From the NCBI GenBank assembly GCA_003649225.1, contig QMRD01000001.1, forward strand, positions 1 through 37,443: a stretch of 37,443 nt of DNA. The letters are read 5' to 3'. This document shows positions 16,404 through 25,202 of the stretch, piece by piece (within the stretch, counting starts at the first letter, position 1; each line of letters begins with the position of its first letter). The position numbers and the translations under genes are program-made. Source of the stretch: Thermoprotei archaeon. Lineage in GTDB: Archaea; Thermoproteota; Thermoprotei; Thermofilales; B9-G17. The notes beneath the pieces were generated by a model. That model was not told where the DNA came from. It saw nothing but the letters and a program-made list of their open reading frames with translations, and did not search any database.

Positions 16404-16541
16404 AGTAGCATAAATGATTCTTCTCAAGTAATTTCTTCTGTTTCTTCTCCGTGGAATTAGATTCTTCTTCGGTTGCGGAGGTATTTTTGGTGTTGCATTT
16501 CTTACTTTACCAGCCTTATTTAACGAGCCGTGCGATGGCAT
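16392..16541 (-). CDS. rps30e: 30S ribosomal protein S30e
   Basis: A 49-residue basic protein, [20 protein letters not shown] at the start, then [19 protein letters not shown], which is the S30e signature. It starts at ATG 16541 with GGTGG about 9 bases upstream and ends in TAG at 16392. Because it is so short it is easily missed. Its end overlaps the last 12 bases of the convergent gene. This family belongs to archaea and eukaryotes only. Confidence 0.93.
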   Translation of the reverse strand: MPSHGSLNKAGKVRNATPKIPPQPKKNLIPRRRNRRNYLRRIIYATSLK

Positions 16542-16647
16542 GACTTTTCCACCAAGTAATAAGTAATACGCCAGTTTATAAGTCTTCCTAGGTATTGTTG
16601 GGTTGTGAGCTACCTAAATATATAGACTGACCTCTTATGCATCAAAA

Positions 16648-16656
16648 AATATAAAT
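16648..16656 (+). promoter_or_regulatory. TATA box of tRNA-Lys
   Basis: AATATAAAT centred at 16652, 27 nt before G16679. G16679 is tRNA position 2 and the first base that pairs in the acceptor stem. Confidence 0.6.
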
Positions 16657-16677
16657 GTTCTCACGTAATATTTCTAT

Positions 16678-16752
16678 CGGCCCGTAGCTCAGCCAGGATA
16701 GAGCACTGGGCTTTTAACCCAGGGGTCGCGGGTTCGAATCCCGCCGGGCCCG
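16678..16752 (+). tRNA. tRNA-Lys (anticodon TTT)
   Basis: D arm GCTC-AGCCAGGATA-GAGC, anticodon arm CTGGG-CTTTTAA-CCCAG, T arm GCGGG-TTCGAAT-CCCGC, 3' acceptor CGGGCCC plus discriminator G, no encoded CCA and no intron. Position 1 is C16678, opposite C72; a pairing gene would read GGGCCCG, one more G than is present. Confidence 0.93.
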
Positions 16753-16819
16753 TCTCTTAACGTATACTATTTATAGTTCTTCCTAGTATTTTTAGGATAG
16801 TTTATACTGTGGTGAATAT

Positions 16820-18091
16820 ATGGAAAACATAGAAAGATACAAGAGAAAGTATGCTTTTGGCGAAGATTACGGTACCAGCGAATACAAGTTTGGACCTGTA
16901 GCGGAGAAACCCGATGTCATAGAGAATAGAGGCTTTATTATTGATAAAAAGTCAATTATGTTTAAACTCATTGGAATAGATAAAGAAATAATAGTAGGTC
17001 CTGAAGTGGCAATGTATTTAGGCTCACGTGAGGATATAAGTCGATACCTGATTTATCCGATGAAAGATGGTCTGGTTGACGTAGATGATGCTACTGCATG
17101 GAAGATAATTTATGAGATCACTAAATATGGATTACTCAAATATATGCCGAGAAATGATAGTAACTTCAAAGGTTTTTACGTAACTGCAGCATTATCGGCT
17201 ATTGCTCCAAAATATATGTTTAAGAAAATATTTGACATACATAGAAAGATAGATGAGGAATTTGGAGTTGTAAAGGCAGTTACAATAATTCCTCAACCAC
17301 TAGCTGTTGCTATAGCTCAAAAGTCCGTCACATGTATCGTTGTAGAGTCCGGACATGGTAATACCCAAATCACACCCATTTCACGGTACCCTATCAGAAG
17401 AGCTATAGTTTCCCTTAATAGAGGAGGCGCTGAAGCTAATGCAATTACCGCCGAAATACTCAAAGATTGTGGATACGGAGACCTGGTAAGAGAAGAGAAG
17501 CTTGTAAGAATGGTGAAGGAATCAATAGGCCTTGTACCTAGAGACCTTGATAAAGCCATAAAAATAGCCAAGGATAATATTAAAAGATTTAGGGCAGTTT
17601 TCAAAGTTCCAGGTACAACAACAGTCATAGATCTAGGAGAAAATTCGTGGATGCGTTTCCTGATAGGAGAAATAGCATTCAATCCAGAGCATGAGATATT
17701 TGAGAGCTATTATAGGAGGGGTATGCCCAGACCTAAGGATACCGTGCTAGGCGATGAAACATTACCTGGAACAATAGATATAGCTCAAGCCATTATAAAG
17801 TCGGCCGAAAAAACGCCCTTAGAACTACAACCTTATCTATACAGGAAGATAATTTTGAGTGGAGGTAATTTTGCCTGGAGAGTACCAGCTGAATTCAAGG
17901 ATGTAGCTGTAAGCTCGGAGGAAAAGGTTAAGTATATGCTAGAACTTAAGGGAATCAAAGATTCTGTTGTGGAACTTACGAAGGATCCACAGTTTTCTGT
18001 GTGGAAGGGATGTATAGTATGGAGCATGTTTGTGCCAGATGACTACGAGTGGAGCTGGGACGAGTTAGAGGGCTGGTATAAGTGGAGGTAA
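16820..18091 (+). CDS. Crenactin (archaeal actin homologue)
   Basis: 423 residues, close to known crenactins. Nucleotide-binding landmarks: FGEDYGTSEYKFGP (phosphate loop 1, about residues 13-26), VESGHGNTQITPI (phosphate loop 2, about 174-186), LNRGGAEANAIT, and LSGGNFAWRVP (adenine side, about 346-356). The end VPDDYEWSWDELEGWYKWR also fits the family. Crenactin forms double-helical filaments with a role in cell shape. The next gene starts one base after its stop, and its ribosome binding site is inside the crenactin C-terminus. First gene of an Arcade-like cluster. Confidence 0.96.
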   Translation: MENIERYKRKYAFGEDYGTSEYKFGPVAEKPDVIENRGFIIDKKSIMFKLIGIDKEIIVGPEVAMYLGSREDISRYLIYPMKDGLVDVDDATAWKIIYEITKYGLLKYMPRNDSNFKGFYVTAALSAIAPKYMFKKIFDIHRKIDEEFGVVKAVTIIPQPLAVAIAQKSVTCIVVESGHGNTQITPISRYPIRRAIVSLNRGGAEANAITAEILKDCGYGDLVREEKLVRMVKESIGLVPRDLDKAIKIAKDNIKRFRAVFKVPGTTTVIDLGENSWMRFLIGEIAFNPEHEIFESYYRRGMPRPKDTVLGDETLPGTIDIAQAIIKSAEKTPLELQPYLYRKIILSGGNFAWRVPAEFKDVAVSSEEKVKYMLELKGIKDSVVELTKDPQFSVWKGCIVWSMFVPDDYEWSWDELEGWYKWR

Positions 18092-18092
18092 A

Positions 18093-18797
18093 ATGAACAG
18101 GTATGGAACACCAAATTATTTACCCAAAAACTATATGGAATCTGTTTTGAAGGACTTTTTCATAGGAAAAGGCTGTAAGCTAATTGCTCCTGGCGAGCTT
18201 AAGCTTCCTGATGATGTAGTAGAGGATTTAGATATTATACTAAGAGATGCTAGTAATATAATTTTTATTAAAATAGTAAGCGAGTACGTAAGGACGTATG
18301 TTAGATCTAGAAAAATTATAGAAAAAATATTATCGAAATTAATTCATTATTATAAATATGCTGATAAAGTGTATTTAGCAATTCCTAGAGGATTTATACT
18401 AAAAAGTTCCTTCGATAGGGATTTTATTAGAAATTTAGGGGTAGGAATAATCGAAGTCGATGAGCAGGGTCGAGTAAGCGAATTATATCCAGCAATACCT
18501 AGATTTAAACGATGGAACTATCAAATGGTGCAACCATCGTTTCCTAAGCTTGACTTGCTTGAACGGAGGTTGTCCTTGCTGGAGGAAAGAGTCTCGAAGC
18601 TAGAATCTAGGCTTTCTGAGATTTGCGAAGAATTAAAGCATAGGAGCGAATTTAGTTCAATGATTGCGGAGGCTAAAGTCAGTACTACTCCAGCTAAAGT
18701 AGTTGATATCGAGGAGGAATTAGAAGGGTTACCTGAGTATGTAAGGGATAATGAATGGGTAAACGTACTTATCTCTAGAAGAAGAGTAAAGAAGTAA
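18093..18797 (+). CDS. Arcadin-2-like candidate: crenactin-linked coiled-coil protein
   Basis: 234 residues. The N-terminal domain (about 1-140) is mixed alpha/beta and not assigned. A strong coiled coil (about 150-188, LLERRLSLLEERVSKLESRL) follows, then a linker, and an isolated C-terminal amphipathic segment LPEYVRDNEWVNVLISRRRV. This plan resembles arcadin-2, whose C-terminal helix binds crenactin in the cleft used by WH2/thymosin-beta4 peptides on actin. Tight coupling to crenactin (one base) supports a shared function. Assignment is by architecture and context, not by alignment. Confidence 0.55.
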   Translation: MNRYGTPNYLPKNYMESVLKDFFIGKGCKLIAPGELKLPDDVVEDLDIILRDASNIIFIKIVSEYVRTYVRSRKIIEKILSKLIHYYKYADKVYLAIPRGFILKSSFDRDFIRNLGVGIIEVDEQGRVSELYPAIPRFKRWNYQMVQPSFPKLDLLERRLSLLEERVSKLESRLSEICEELKHRSEFSSMIAEAKVSTTPAKVVDIEEELEGLPEYVRDNEWVNVLISRRRVKK

Positions 18798-18813
18798 TAA
18801 GGGTAGCTATCAT

Positions 18814-19011
18814 ATGCTAAGCCAGGAAATCAAGAAGCATGTTGTTGAATTAATAAGAAAACACTTTGAAAATAGGGACGATCTTGCTGTGTTAGCTATT
18901 AAAATATTTAACATATACCTTAGGGGCGGGCGTAAAGCTGTTACGAAGATGCTTGATGAAATAGTTTTAAAACTAGAGGCCAGTGTCCAATATGACCAGG
19001 CTAAGGCTTAA
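18814..19011 (+). CDS. Small helical protein of the crenactin cluster
   Basis: 65 residues, predicted almost all helical (SQEIKKHVVELIRKHFENRD, then AVLAIKIFNIYLRGGRKAV, then a third helix). No known domain is recognised. It lies 17 bases after the arcadin-2 candidate and overlaps the Rad50-like gene by about 20 bases, so it is part of one transcript with crenactin. It could correspond to a small arcadin (for example arcadin-3), but the sequence alone does not show this. Confidence 0.6.
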   Translation: MLSQEIKKHVVELIRKHFENRDDLAVLAIKIFNIYLRGGRKAVTKMLDEIVLKLEASVQYDQAKA

Positions 19012-21502
19012 GCAAATATCTATTAAAGGCTTTAAGTATATTGGAAATGAAGTTACGCTGGACTTAGACCACGATATAATACTTCTTCTTGGACCTATAG
19101 GATCTGGTAAAACAAGCATACTTAATGCTATAGAATACGCTTTGTTCGGATCTACATTTGAAGTAAGGAGTAGATTATTAACCTTCGACGACTTAATTAA
19201 TGATTTCAACGATGGTTTTTCCATTAGCCTGACGCTTTGTTGTGGAAAGAAGGAATATACTATTATTAGGAGTCGAAAACGTGGAGCTAGGGACGTTTTA
19301 ACGCTAATAGTAGATGGCAAAACGATATCTGATGAACGTAAGGCTGAAAGATATTTGTCTAATCTTCTAAAGGTGGATCCCGATGATTTTTGCAGATATA
19401 TCTACATTAGGCACGGTCAGATTGAGGCTATAATGTATGGTCCTCCCGCAAGAAGGAGTGAGATAATTGATAGAATGTTTGGTATAGAGGATCTGGAGAA
19501 TATCTTTAGATCTATTTCACTTAAAAAATTTGACGACTTTATTAAAAATCTCGAGATAAATATTGCACGAATAGAGGGTGAATTGAAAAGTTTTAACGAG
19601 AAGAACTTGCATGATGAACTTGATTTAATCGAGAGAAAAATTGAGCAACTTAATGAACTGAAGTCTAAGATTGTAAGTGAAGTAGGCAATTTAGAAAGTC
19701 AGCTTACAGAACTAGAGGATAAACGCAGGGAATATGATGCCCTAATTAAGAAGAAAAGTGAGCTGGAATATTTTATCGAAAAAGTTCGCAGAGATCTGGA
19801 TAAAGGCTTTCCAAGGCTAAATATTATTCAGGTAGAGAAGGTATTATTGAGTCTTGCTGAAATTTTAGAGGAGGAATCTTTTTCCGATGACGCTAAAGAG
19901 TTAAGGGGAATTAAGGTTTGTGAGGAATGTTTAGATGAAGTATTACACTTACTGAAAGACAAGTTGCCTCTACTTAAGCGGAGACTTGAGGAACATTACG
20001 ATGAAATGTATTCCCTAAAATCTCAGTATGCTCTTCTTGAGTCTGAAAGAATAGGTCTTGAAAGTGAACTTGAAAAGGTGACCGATAGGTTGTTGGAATT
20101 GAAGGCTTATAAGAAAAGCTATGATAGGATTGTGAAGAGAGAAGGAGATACGGGTACGCTAGAGAAAAGGATTACTGAATTACGGGAAAAAATTAAAGAA
20201 ACGGAAATAAAAGTGAGGAATAGTGAATGTATAGTAGAAATCCTATGTAACTTAATTCGTTCATTCCCCGGGAAAAAAAGCCTTTTATGTCCTATTTGTA
20301 GAAGGAAAATACCAGCGGATTATCTCGATAAATTGAGAAGTTATCTTTCTGAAGTAAAAAGCGGGCTTTTTGCTAAATATTCATCTGAGCTAGATGAAAT
20401 GAAGTCAAATATTAGAAGATTAGAAAGCATTAGGCATGAACTCGAGGAGTTAAACCGCAAGCTTATCAACCTGAAGGAGCTTGAGTTAAAGGTACATGAT
20501 ATTAAAAATCGTCTTAACGAGGTAGATGATGAACTATCTCAAACACATCTGCTGATCGAGGACATAAAGTATAAGATCGATAAATTAAGCGTATTTCTAG
20601 CTAAGGCTGAAGACTTGGCAAAGAAAATCGAACATTATGTTATGTTTTCTGCCTATAGAAAAGAGCTGGAGGATGCCGAAGCCGAGCTCAGAGAAATTAA
20701 CAATAGGTTACTATCAATCGACTTTAATCCAGAGTTTTATGATAGAATAAGGGAAAGATACTTTCACCTTAAAGGTAAGCTCGATGAATTAAATATGAGA
20801 CTTGAATTAGCAGTTCGGGAAAAAAAGGAATTAGAGGATCAACTTAAAAGGTTTTTAGGAAAAAAGAATCAACTTTTTAAATTAAGGAAGAAACTTAATG
20901 AAGCAAAAAACGTGAGAGCAGATCTAGTTAAGGTTAAGGCATGCTTTAGGGAGATTCAATCAGAGTTGCGATCACTAGTGTTGGCGAAGGTTACGGGACT
21001 AATGAATCAGGTGTTCAAAAGCATATATATGTACCCTGACTACAATGCAGTTGACATACAGGTAATAGAGGAGGAATATAAAAAGGAGGATATAAGCTAT
21101 AAGCGTAGTATTTATGAAATACTCTGTAAGCGAAGCATAGATGGTTCCTGGATATCGGTTGCTAAGAAGATGAGTGATGGTCAAAAAAGCATTATTTCCC
21201 TAGCATTTCTTCTTTCTATATATAAGTTAACTTCGCATAATTTATCATTTATGATTCTAGATGAACCAATGTTTAATATTGATGAGCGGTGTAGGGGGGC
21301 GTTATTAGAAATTTTGGCGAAAAAAGATATGATTAGTCAGTTGTTATTAGCTACGCAGGATTTGAATACTATCAAGGCTCTATCAGGAGGAAAATTAAAC
21401 ATCGAGGGAGTCGTATACTTGCTCCAGCACGGAGAGAGAGGGCCTCGTATTAAGAAGTATGCTTTAAGTCAGTTTAAAGAGTCTTCCACATTTTTTGGTT
21501 AA
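18992..21502 (+). CDS. Rad50/SMC-like ATPase with zinc hook, arcadin-4 candidate
   Basis: 836 residues from ATG 18992 (GTG 18983 also in frame). Walker A is GPIGSGKTS at about residues 34-42, a Q-loop lies in RHGQIEAIMYGPP, long coiled coils run from about 190 to 690 and are broken by a zinc-hook CPIC near 433, the signature-like KMSDGQKS is near 726, and Walker B FMILDEP is near 753. The ABC signature is SDGQ instead of SGGE, and the expected H-loop histidine is replaced (LLATQDLN). Arcadin-4 of the crenactin cluster is a Rad50/SMC-type protein, and this position fits. A DNA-repair Rad50 normally pairs with Mre11, which is absent here. Confidence 0.8.
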   Translation: MTRLRLKQISIKGFKYIGNEVTLDLDHDIILLLGPIGSGKTSILNAIEYALFGSTFEVRSRLLTFDDLINDFNDGFSISLTLCCGKKEYTIIRSRKRGARDVLTLIVDGKTISDERKAERYLSNLLKVDPDDFCRYIYIRHGQIEAIMYGPPARRSEIIDRMFGIEDLENIFRSISLKKFDDFIKNLEINIARIEGELKSFNEKNLHDELDLIERKIEQLNELKSKIVSEVGNLESQLTELEDKRREYDALIKKKSELEYFIEKVRRDLDKGFPRLNIIQVEKVLLSLAEILEEESFSDDAKELRGIKVCEECLDEVLHLLKDKLPLLKRRLEEHYDEMYSLKSQYALLESERIGLESELEKVTDRLLELKAYKKSYDRIVKREGDTGTLEKRITELREKIKETEIKVRNSECIVEILCNLIRSFPGKKSLLCPICRRKIPADYLDKLRSYLSEVKSGLFAKYSSELDEMKSNIRRLESIRHELEELNRKLINLKELELKVHDIKNRLNEVDDELSQTHLLIEDIKYKIDKLSVFLAKAEDLAKKIEHYVMFSAYRKELEDAEAELREINNRLLSIDFNPEFYDRIRERYFHLKGKLDELNMRLELAVREKKELEDQLKRFLGKKNQLFKLRKKLNEAKNVRADLVKVKACFREIQSELRSLVLAKVTGLMNQVFKSIYMYPDYNAVDIQVIEEEYKKEDISYKRSIYEILCKRSIDGSWISVAKKMSDGQKSIISLAFLLSIYKLTSHNLSFMILDEPMFNIDERCRGALLEILAKKDMISQLLLATQDLNTIKALSGGKLNIEGVVYLLQHGERGPRIKKYALSQFKESSTFFG

Positions 21503-21624
21503 GGATAGCATAGTGAGGTAATATCTTTATGATAATATCCTAACGTTATCGAAATATTTTCACCTTACTCTTATAAAAACAATCAATAGAAAAATTATCT
21601 TCCTTTATTCTAAGGAGCATATGT

Positions 21625-22182
21625 ATGATTGTCTCATATAGGTTTAACGATGTATTACATCCGAGTAGGGAGGTCGAATTAATAGCGTTAGCCGACATAA
21701 GCGTCGAGCTTGAAATCGGTGACATGCATATAGGTCCCGTAAGAAAGGGAGAGAAAATGGTTGTTCCTCTAGTTGTAGCTGAAAAGCTCATTGAGAAGGA
21801 ACTTTGTAAGCTAGATGAAACAGCATTACCTACATTAACAGATGTACATAAGTTTGCATGGTTTGAAGCACGTTCATTAGAGCTTCAACCATTAGAGAAG
21901 GATTTTTATTTTAAGGTAAAACTTTTAATTAAAAGTATTTCTCAGGAAATTAAAAGGGATTCTTCCCCGGAGCTCTTAAGAAAGTTAGAGCTTGTCAAGT
22001 CTAGTTTTTATGACCTAGTTAAATCTAGGGTTCAAAAAATAGTTGAATTAGCTATTGCAAGGCCTACTGTTGATAGGACAATAATCGATAAACTTACGCT
22101 CGAGGAAAGGGAGCTCTATATAAAGTTATGTGATGTAGTCGGTGAATGGTTTTCATCTTTAAGGAAGTTTATTGAAAGGTGA
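21625..22182 (+). CDS. gins23: GINS complex subunit Gins23
   Basis: 185 residues. A small beta-rich B domain comes first (IGPVRKGEKMVVPLVVAEKLIEKEL, about residues 34-58), followed by the helical A domain, the order expected for the Psf2/Psf3-type subunit. It joins Gins15, MCM and Cdc45/GAN in the replicative helicase. Its TGA overlaps the start region of MCM, a pairing well known in Thermoproteota, which supports the assignment. The 122 bases upstream hold no gene. Confidence 0.8.
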   Translation: MIVSYRFNDVLHPSREVELIALADISVELEIGDMHIGPVRKGEKMVVPLVVAEKLIEKELCKLDETALPTLTDVHKFAWFEARSLELQPLEKDFYFKVKLLIKSISQEIKRDSSPELLRKLELVKSSFYDLVKSRVQKIVELAIARPTVDRTIIDKLTLEERELYIKLCDVVGEWFSSLRKFIER

Positions 22183-22187
22183 TGTAC

Positions 22188-24269
22188 ATGGCTAAGATGG
22201 AAGAAATATCTTTAGATCCTCGCGCAAAATTTGCGTTTTTCTTTAAGACGTTTAAGGATAAATTCGGTGAGTATAAGTATAGGGAGAGAATATCAAGCTT
22301 ATCTCTTAATAGAATGAGATCCCTAGTAATTGAGTTTGATGATATAATAGCTTTTGACTCAGATATGGCATCTTTTATCATTGAGAAGCCTAGGTTGGCT
22401 ATAGCTGAGGCTTCTAAGGCAATAAAAGACGTTATGTATATTGAGAACAGAGACTATGCAGAAGAAGTTGAATATTTCATTGCTAGATTCCGAAATTTAC
22501 CAGAGCAAATCCCACTAAGGGGAATAAGAGCTATACACATAAATAAGCTGATAAGCCTGGAGGGAATAGTTACTAGGGTCACGCCAGTAAAGCAACTGCT
22601 TACTCACGCCGTATTTAGATGTAAATCATGCGGCGAGACAATTATTGTTCCACAGAAAGGACGTGGCCTGGAGTATCCAGAAGCCTGTCCGGTATGCAGT
22701 ACAAACGGGAAAAAACGAAGTCAAGGTTTCGAATTTATACCTGAGGAATCCAAATACATAGACTGGCAAAAGTTAGTGCTTCAAGAGAAACCAGAAGAAC
22801 TACCTCCTGGTCAGCTACCTCGATCAATTGAGGTTGTTGTTACCGAGGATCTAGTAGACGTTGCCAGACCTGGCGATAGAGCTATTATAACTGGTATTTT
22901 ATCGGTACATAGCGAAAAGAGTTTAAGGAAGGATGTACAACCTATTTTCAGAACCTATTTAGAGGCAAATTATGTCGATGTAGTAAGTAAGGAAGCATAT
23001 GATGTTCAGATAACGCCTGAAGACGAAGAAAAGATATTAAAGTTAGCTCAGCTTCCCGACATAAGAGAGAGAATAATAAACTCCATAGCACCCTCGATAC
23101 ACGGATACAAAGATATTAAAAAGGCAATAGCCTGTCTCCTTTTTGGAGGAGAGCCAAAAATATTTCCTGATGGAGTCAGAGTTAGGGGAGACATACATAT
23201 CCTGTTAGTTGGAGATCCAGGAACCGCTAAGTCTCAGTTATTAAGGTATGTATCTTATATTGCACCTAGGGGTATATATACAACAGGTAAGGGATCTACT
23301 GCAGCGGGATTAACAGCAGCTGTAGTCAGGGAGAGAAGTACTGGTGATTTTTACTTAGAAGCAGGGGCATTAGTCCTTGCTGATGGTGGCGTAGCATGCA
23401 TAGACGAGTTTGATAAGATGGACCCCAGGGATAGGGTAAGCATTCATGAAGCTATGGAGCAACAGACAATTAGCATAGCCAAGGCAGGCATTGTTGCTAC
23501 GCTTAATGCAAGAGCTAGTATTCTAGCAGCAGCAAATCCTGCTTTTGGTAGGTACTTAAGACAGAGAACTATAGCCGAGAACATAGACCTACCTGTAACT
23601 ATCCTATCGAGGTTTGACCTAATATTTGTGATAACAGATATTCCAGATGCGGAGAATGATGAAAGCCTAGCCAGACACGTAGTTGAGTTGCATAGAGGTA
23701 TTACTAGCAGAGCTTTTGAAAACATAATCAATCCTATGTTTCTTAAAAAATACATAGCATACGCTAGAAAATATATTCATCCGAAACTTTCTCAGGAGGC
23801 AGAGGACAAAATAGTTAGGTTTTATATAGACATGAGAAGTCGAAGTCAAGATCCTAATTCTCCCATTGCAATAACCCCAAGACAGCTTGAGGCGCTTATT
23901 AGACTTGCTGAGGCGCATGCTAAAATGGCATTAAGCAATACCGTAACGGCTGAGGATGCAGAGGCAGCAATAGCGTTAATGCTTAAATTCCTTCAGGGAG
24001 TCGGACTTGACGTAGAAACTAAAGCCATAGACATAGATATTATCTTGACAGGTAAGCCTATGTCGCAAAGGGAGAAATTTGTTAAGTTAATGGATATTCT
24101 TAAGGAGATGGATAGGGAATACAAAGAAAAACCGATAAAGTTGGAGGAATTTATCAAGAGGGCTGAGGAAGAGGGACTAGACAGAGCTTTTATCGAGAAG
24201 GCAATAATGCATTTAAAGCGTGAAGGAGAAATCTATGAGCCCAGACCAGGTTATATAAAGAAGACTTAG
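22188..24269 (+). CDS. mcm: Minichromosome maintenance (MCM) replicative helicase
   Basis: 693 residues from ATG 22188; GTG 22179 and ATG 22182 are in frame, but AGGTGATG is best placed for 22188. N-terminal OB region with zinc ribbon CKSCG..CPVC (about 145-171), AAA+ domain with Walker A GDPGTAKSQ (about 343), Walker B CIDEFDKM (about 404), arginine finger LSRFDLIF (about 472), and a C-terminal winged-helix tail (KFVKLMDILKEMDREYKEKP). All key residues intact. Hexameric 3'-5' DNA helicase of the fork, coupled with Gins23. Confidence 0.98.
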   Translation: MAKMEEISLDPRAKFAFFFKTFKDKFGEYKYRERISSLSLNRMRSLVIEFDDIIAFDSDMASFIIEKPRLAIAEASKAIKDVMYIENRDYAEEVEYFIARFRNLPEQIPLRGIRAIHINKLISLEGIVTRVTPVKQLLTHAVFRCKSCGETIIVPQKGRGLEYPEACPVCSTNGKKRSQGFEFIPEESKYIDWQKLVLQEKPEELPPGQLPRSIEVVVTEDLVDVARPGDRAIITGILSVHSEKSLRKDVQPIFRTYLEANYVDVVSKEAYDVQITPEDEEKILKLAQLPDIRERIINSIAPSIHGYKDIKKAIACLLFGGEPKIFPDGVRVRGDIHILLVGDPGTAKSQLLRYVSYIAPRGIYTTGKGSTAAGLTAAVVRERSTGDFYLEAGALVLADGGVACIDEFDKMDPRDRVSIHEAMEQQTISIAKAGIVATLNARASILAAANPAFGRYLRQRTIAENIDLPVTILSRFDLIFVITDIPDAENDESLARHVVELHRGITSRAFENIINPMFLKKYIAYARKYIHPKLSQEAEDKIVRFYIDMRSRSQDPNSPIAITPRQLEALIRLAEAHAKMALSNTVTAEDAEAAIALMLKFLQGVGLDVETKAIDIDIILTGKPMSQREKFVKLMDILKEMDREYKEKPIKLEEFIKRAEEEGLDRAFIEKAIMHLKREGEIYEPRPGYIKKT

Positions 24270-24410
24270 AATATGCAGCTAGTTATCATGCTGTCTTTAG
24301 ATAATATTTTTACTTCTAATTAAAATTTCTAGGTTAAATACCTATAAGCAGTAAGCGAAAGTTTATAATTATGCATTTCTTATCCTATGCACTGTGCTGG
24401 TGAAGATGAT

Positions 24411-24707
24411 ATGAGGCATTCAAAAGGATATAGATGTAGATCCCGAAAACTGCTCAGAAAACATCCTAGAAAGAGAGGGATGTCTGGGCTTAGCAGACTC
24501 CTTTACGAATATGACGTTGGAGACAAAGTTCACATAGACATCTCGCCGGAGGATATAGAGAGGGCTCCTCATAGAAGATATCAGGGGAAAGTTGGAGAAA
24601 TCATGGAAATTAGAGGGAAGGCTTACGTAATAAGGGTAATGGTAGGCAACAAGGAGAAGAAAATTATAACAACTAAATATCATATAAAACCTTATAAATC
24701 GGCTTAG
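24411..24707 (+). CDS. rpl21e: 50S ribosomal protein L21e
   Basis: 98 residues from ATG 24411, with GGTGAAGATGAT just upstream. The longer frame from 24387 adds eight residues not seen in the family. Conserved: MRHSKGYRCRSRKLLRKHPR, then YDVGDKVHIDI, HRRYQGKVGEI and a C-terminal YHIKPYK. The 140 bases between MCM and this gene contain only A+T-rich sequence with a T-tract (about 24306-24312). Confidence 0.96.
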   Translation: MRHSKGYRCRSRKLLRKHPRKRGMSGLSRLLYEYDVGDKVHIDISPEDIERAPHRRYQGKVGEIMEIRGKAYVIRVMVGNKEKKIITTKYHIKPYKSA

Positions 24708-24730
24708 TTTTATCCATCCTGGGGGAAATA

Positions 24731-25174
24731 GTGGCTGAGCAATTTAAAGATATCTTAGAAACATTGGTTAACCTCCAGCGAGAAGTTAACAGAACTTTCT
24801 GGGAATTATGGAAGAAATTTCCAGAAATTGAAATGCCTGCAATAACGTATGAACCGCCAGTGGATATAGAAGAGTTAGAAGATAAATACATAGTTTACGT
24901 CGATGTACCGGGATATGATAAAAACGAAATAAGGATTAAGGCAACGGATAGTTCGATAGTTATAAAAGCCGAAAAGTCCGAAGAAAAAATCAGAGAAGAA
25001 AGAGGAAGAAATTTTTTAGAAAAACAAAGAATATATAAAGGAATATTAAAAAAAGTCGAGTTTCCCGAAAAAATAATTCCTAATCAAATAAAGGCTATCC
25101 TCAAAAATGGCGTCATCGAAATTCATGTACCTAAGGCTGGTATTTCTAAAGAAGTAGAAATATTAATTGAGTAA
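24731..25174 (+). CDS. Small heat shock protein, Hsp20/alpha-crystallin family
   Basis: 147 residues from GTG 24731. The alpha-crystallin domain spans about residues 42-135 (YEPPVDIEELEDKYIVYVDVPG; later LKNGVIEIHVPK) and ends in an I-x-I-like EVEILIE tail. N-terminal helix about 5-30. Oligomeric holdase chaperone in the cytoplasm. Its 3' end overlaps the possible TTG start of the next membrane gene, suggesting coupling. Confidence 0.92.
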   Translation: MAEQFKDILETLVNLQREVNRTFWELWKKFPEIEMPAITYEPPVDIEELEDKYIVYVDVPGYDKNEIRIKATDSSIVIKAEKSEEKIREERGRNFLEKQRIYKGILKKVEFPEKIIPNQIKAILKNGVIEIHVPKAGISKEVEILIE

Positions 25175-25202
25175 GGCTAAAATAGTATATCTAAGTGATA
25201 AC

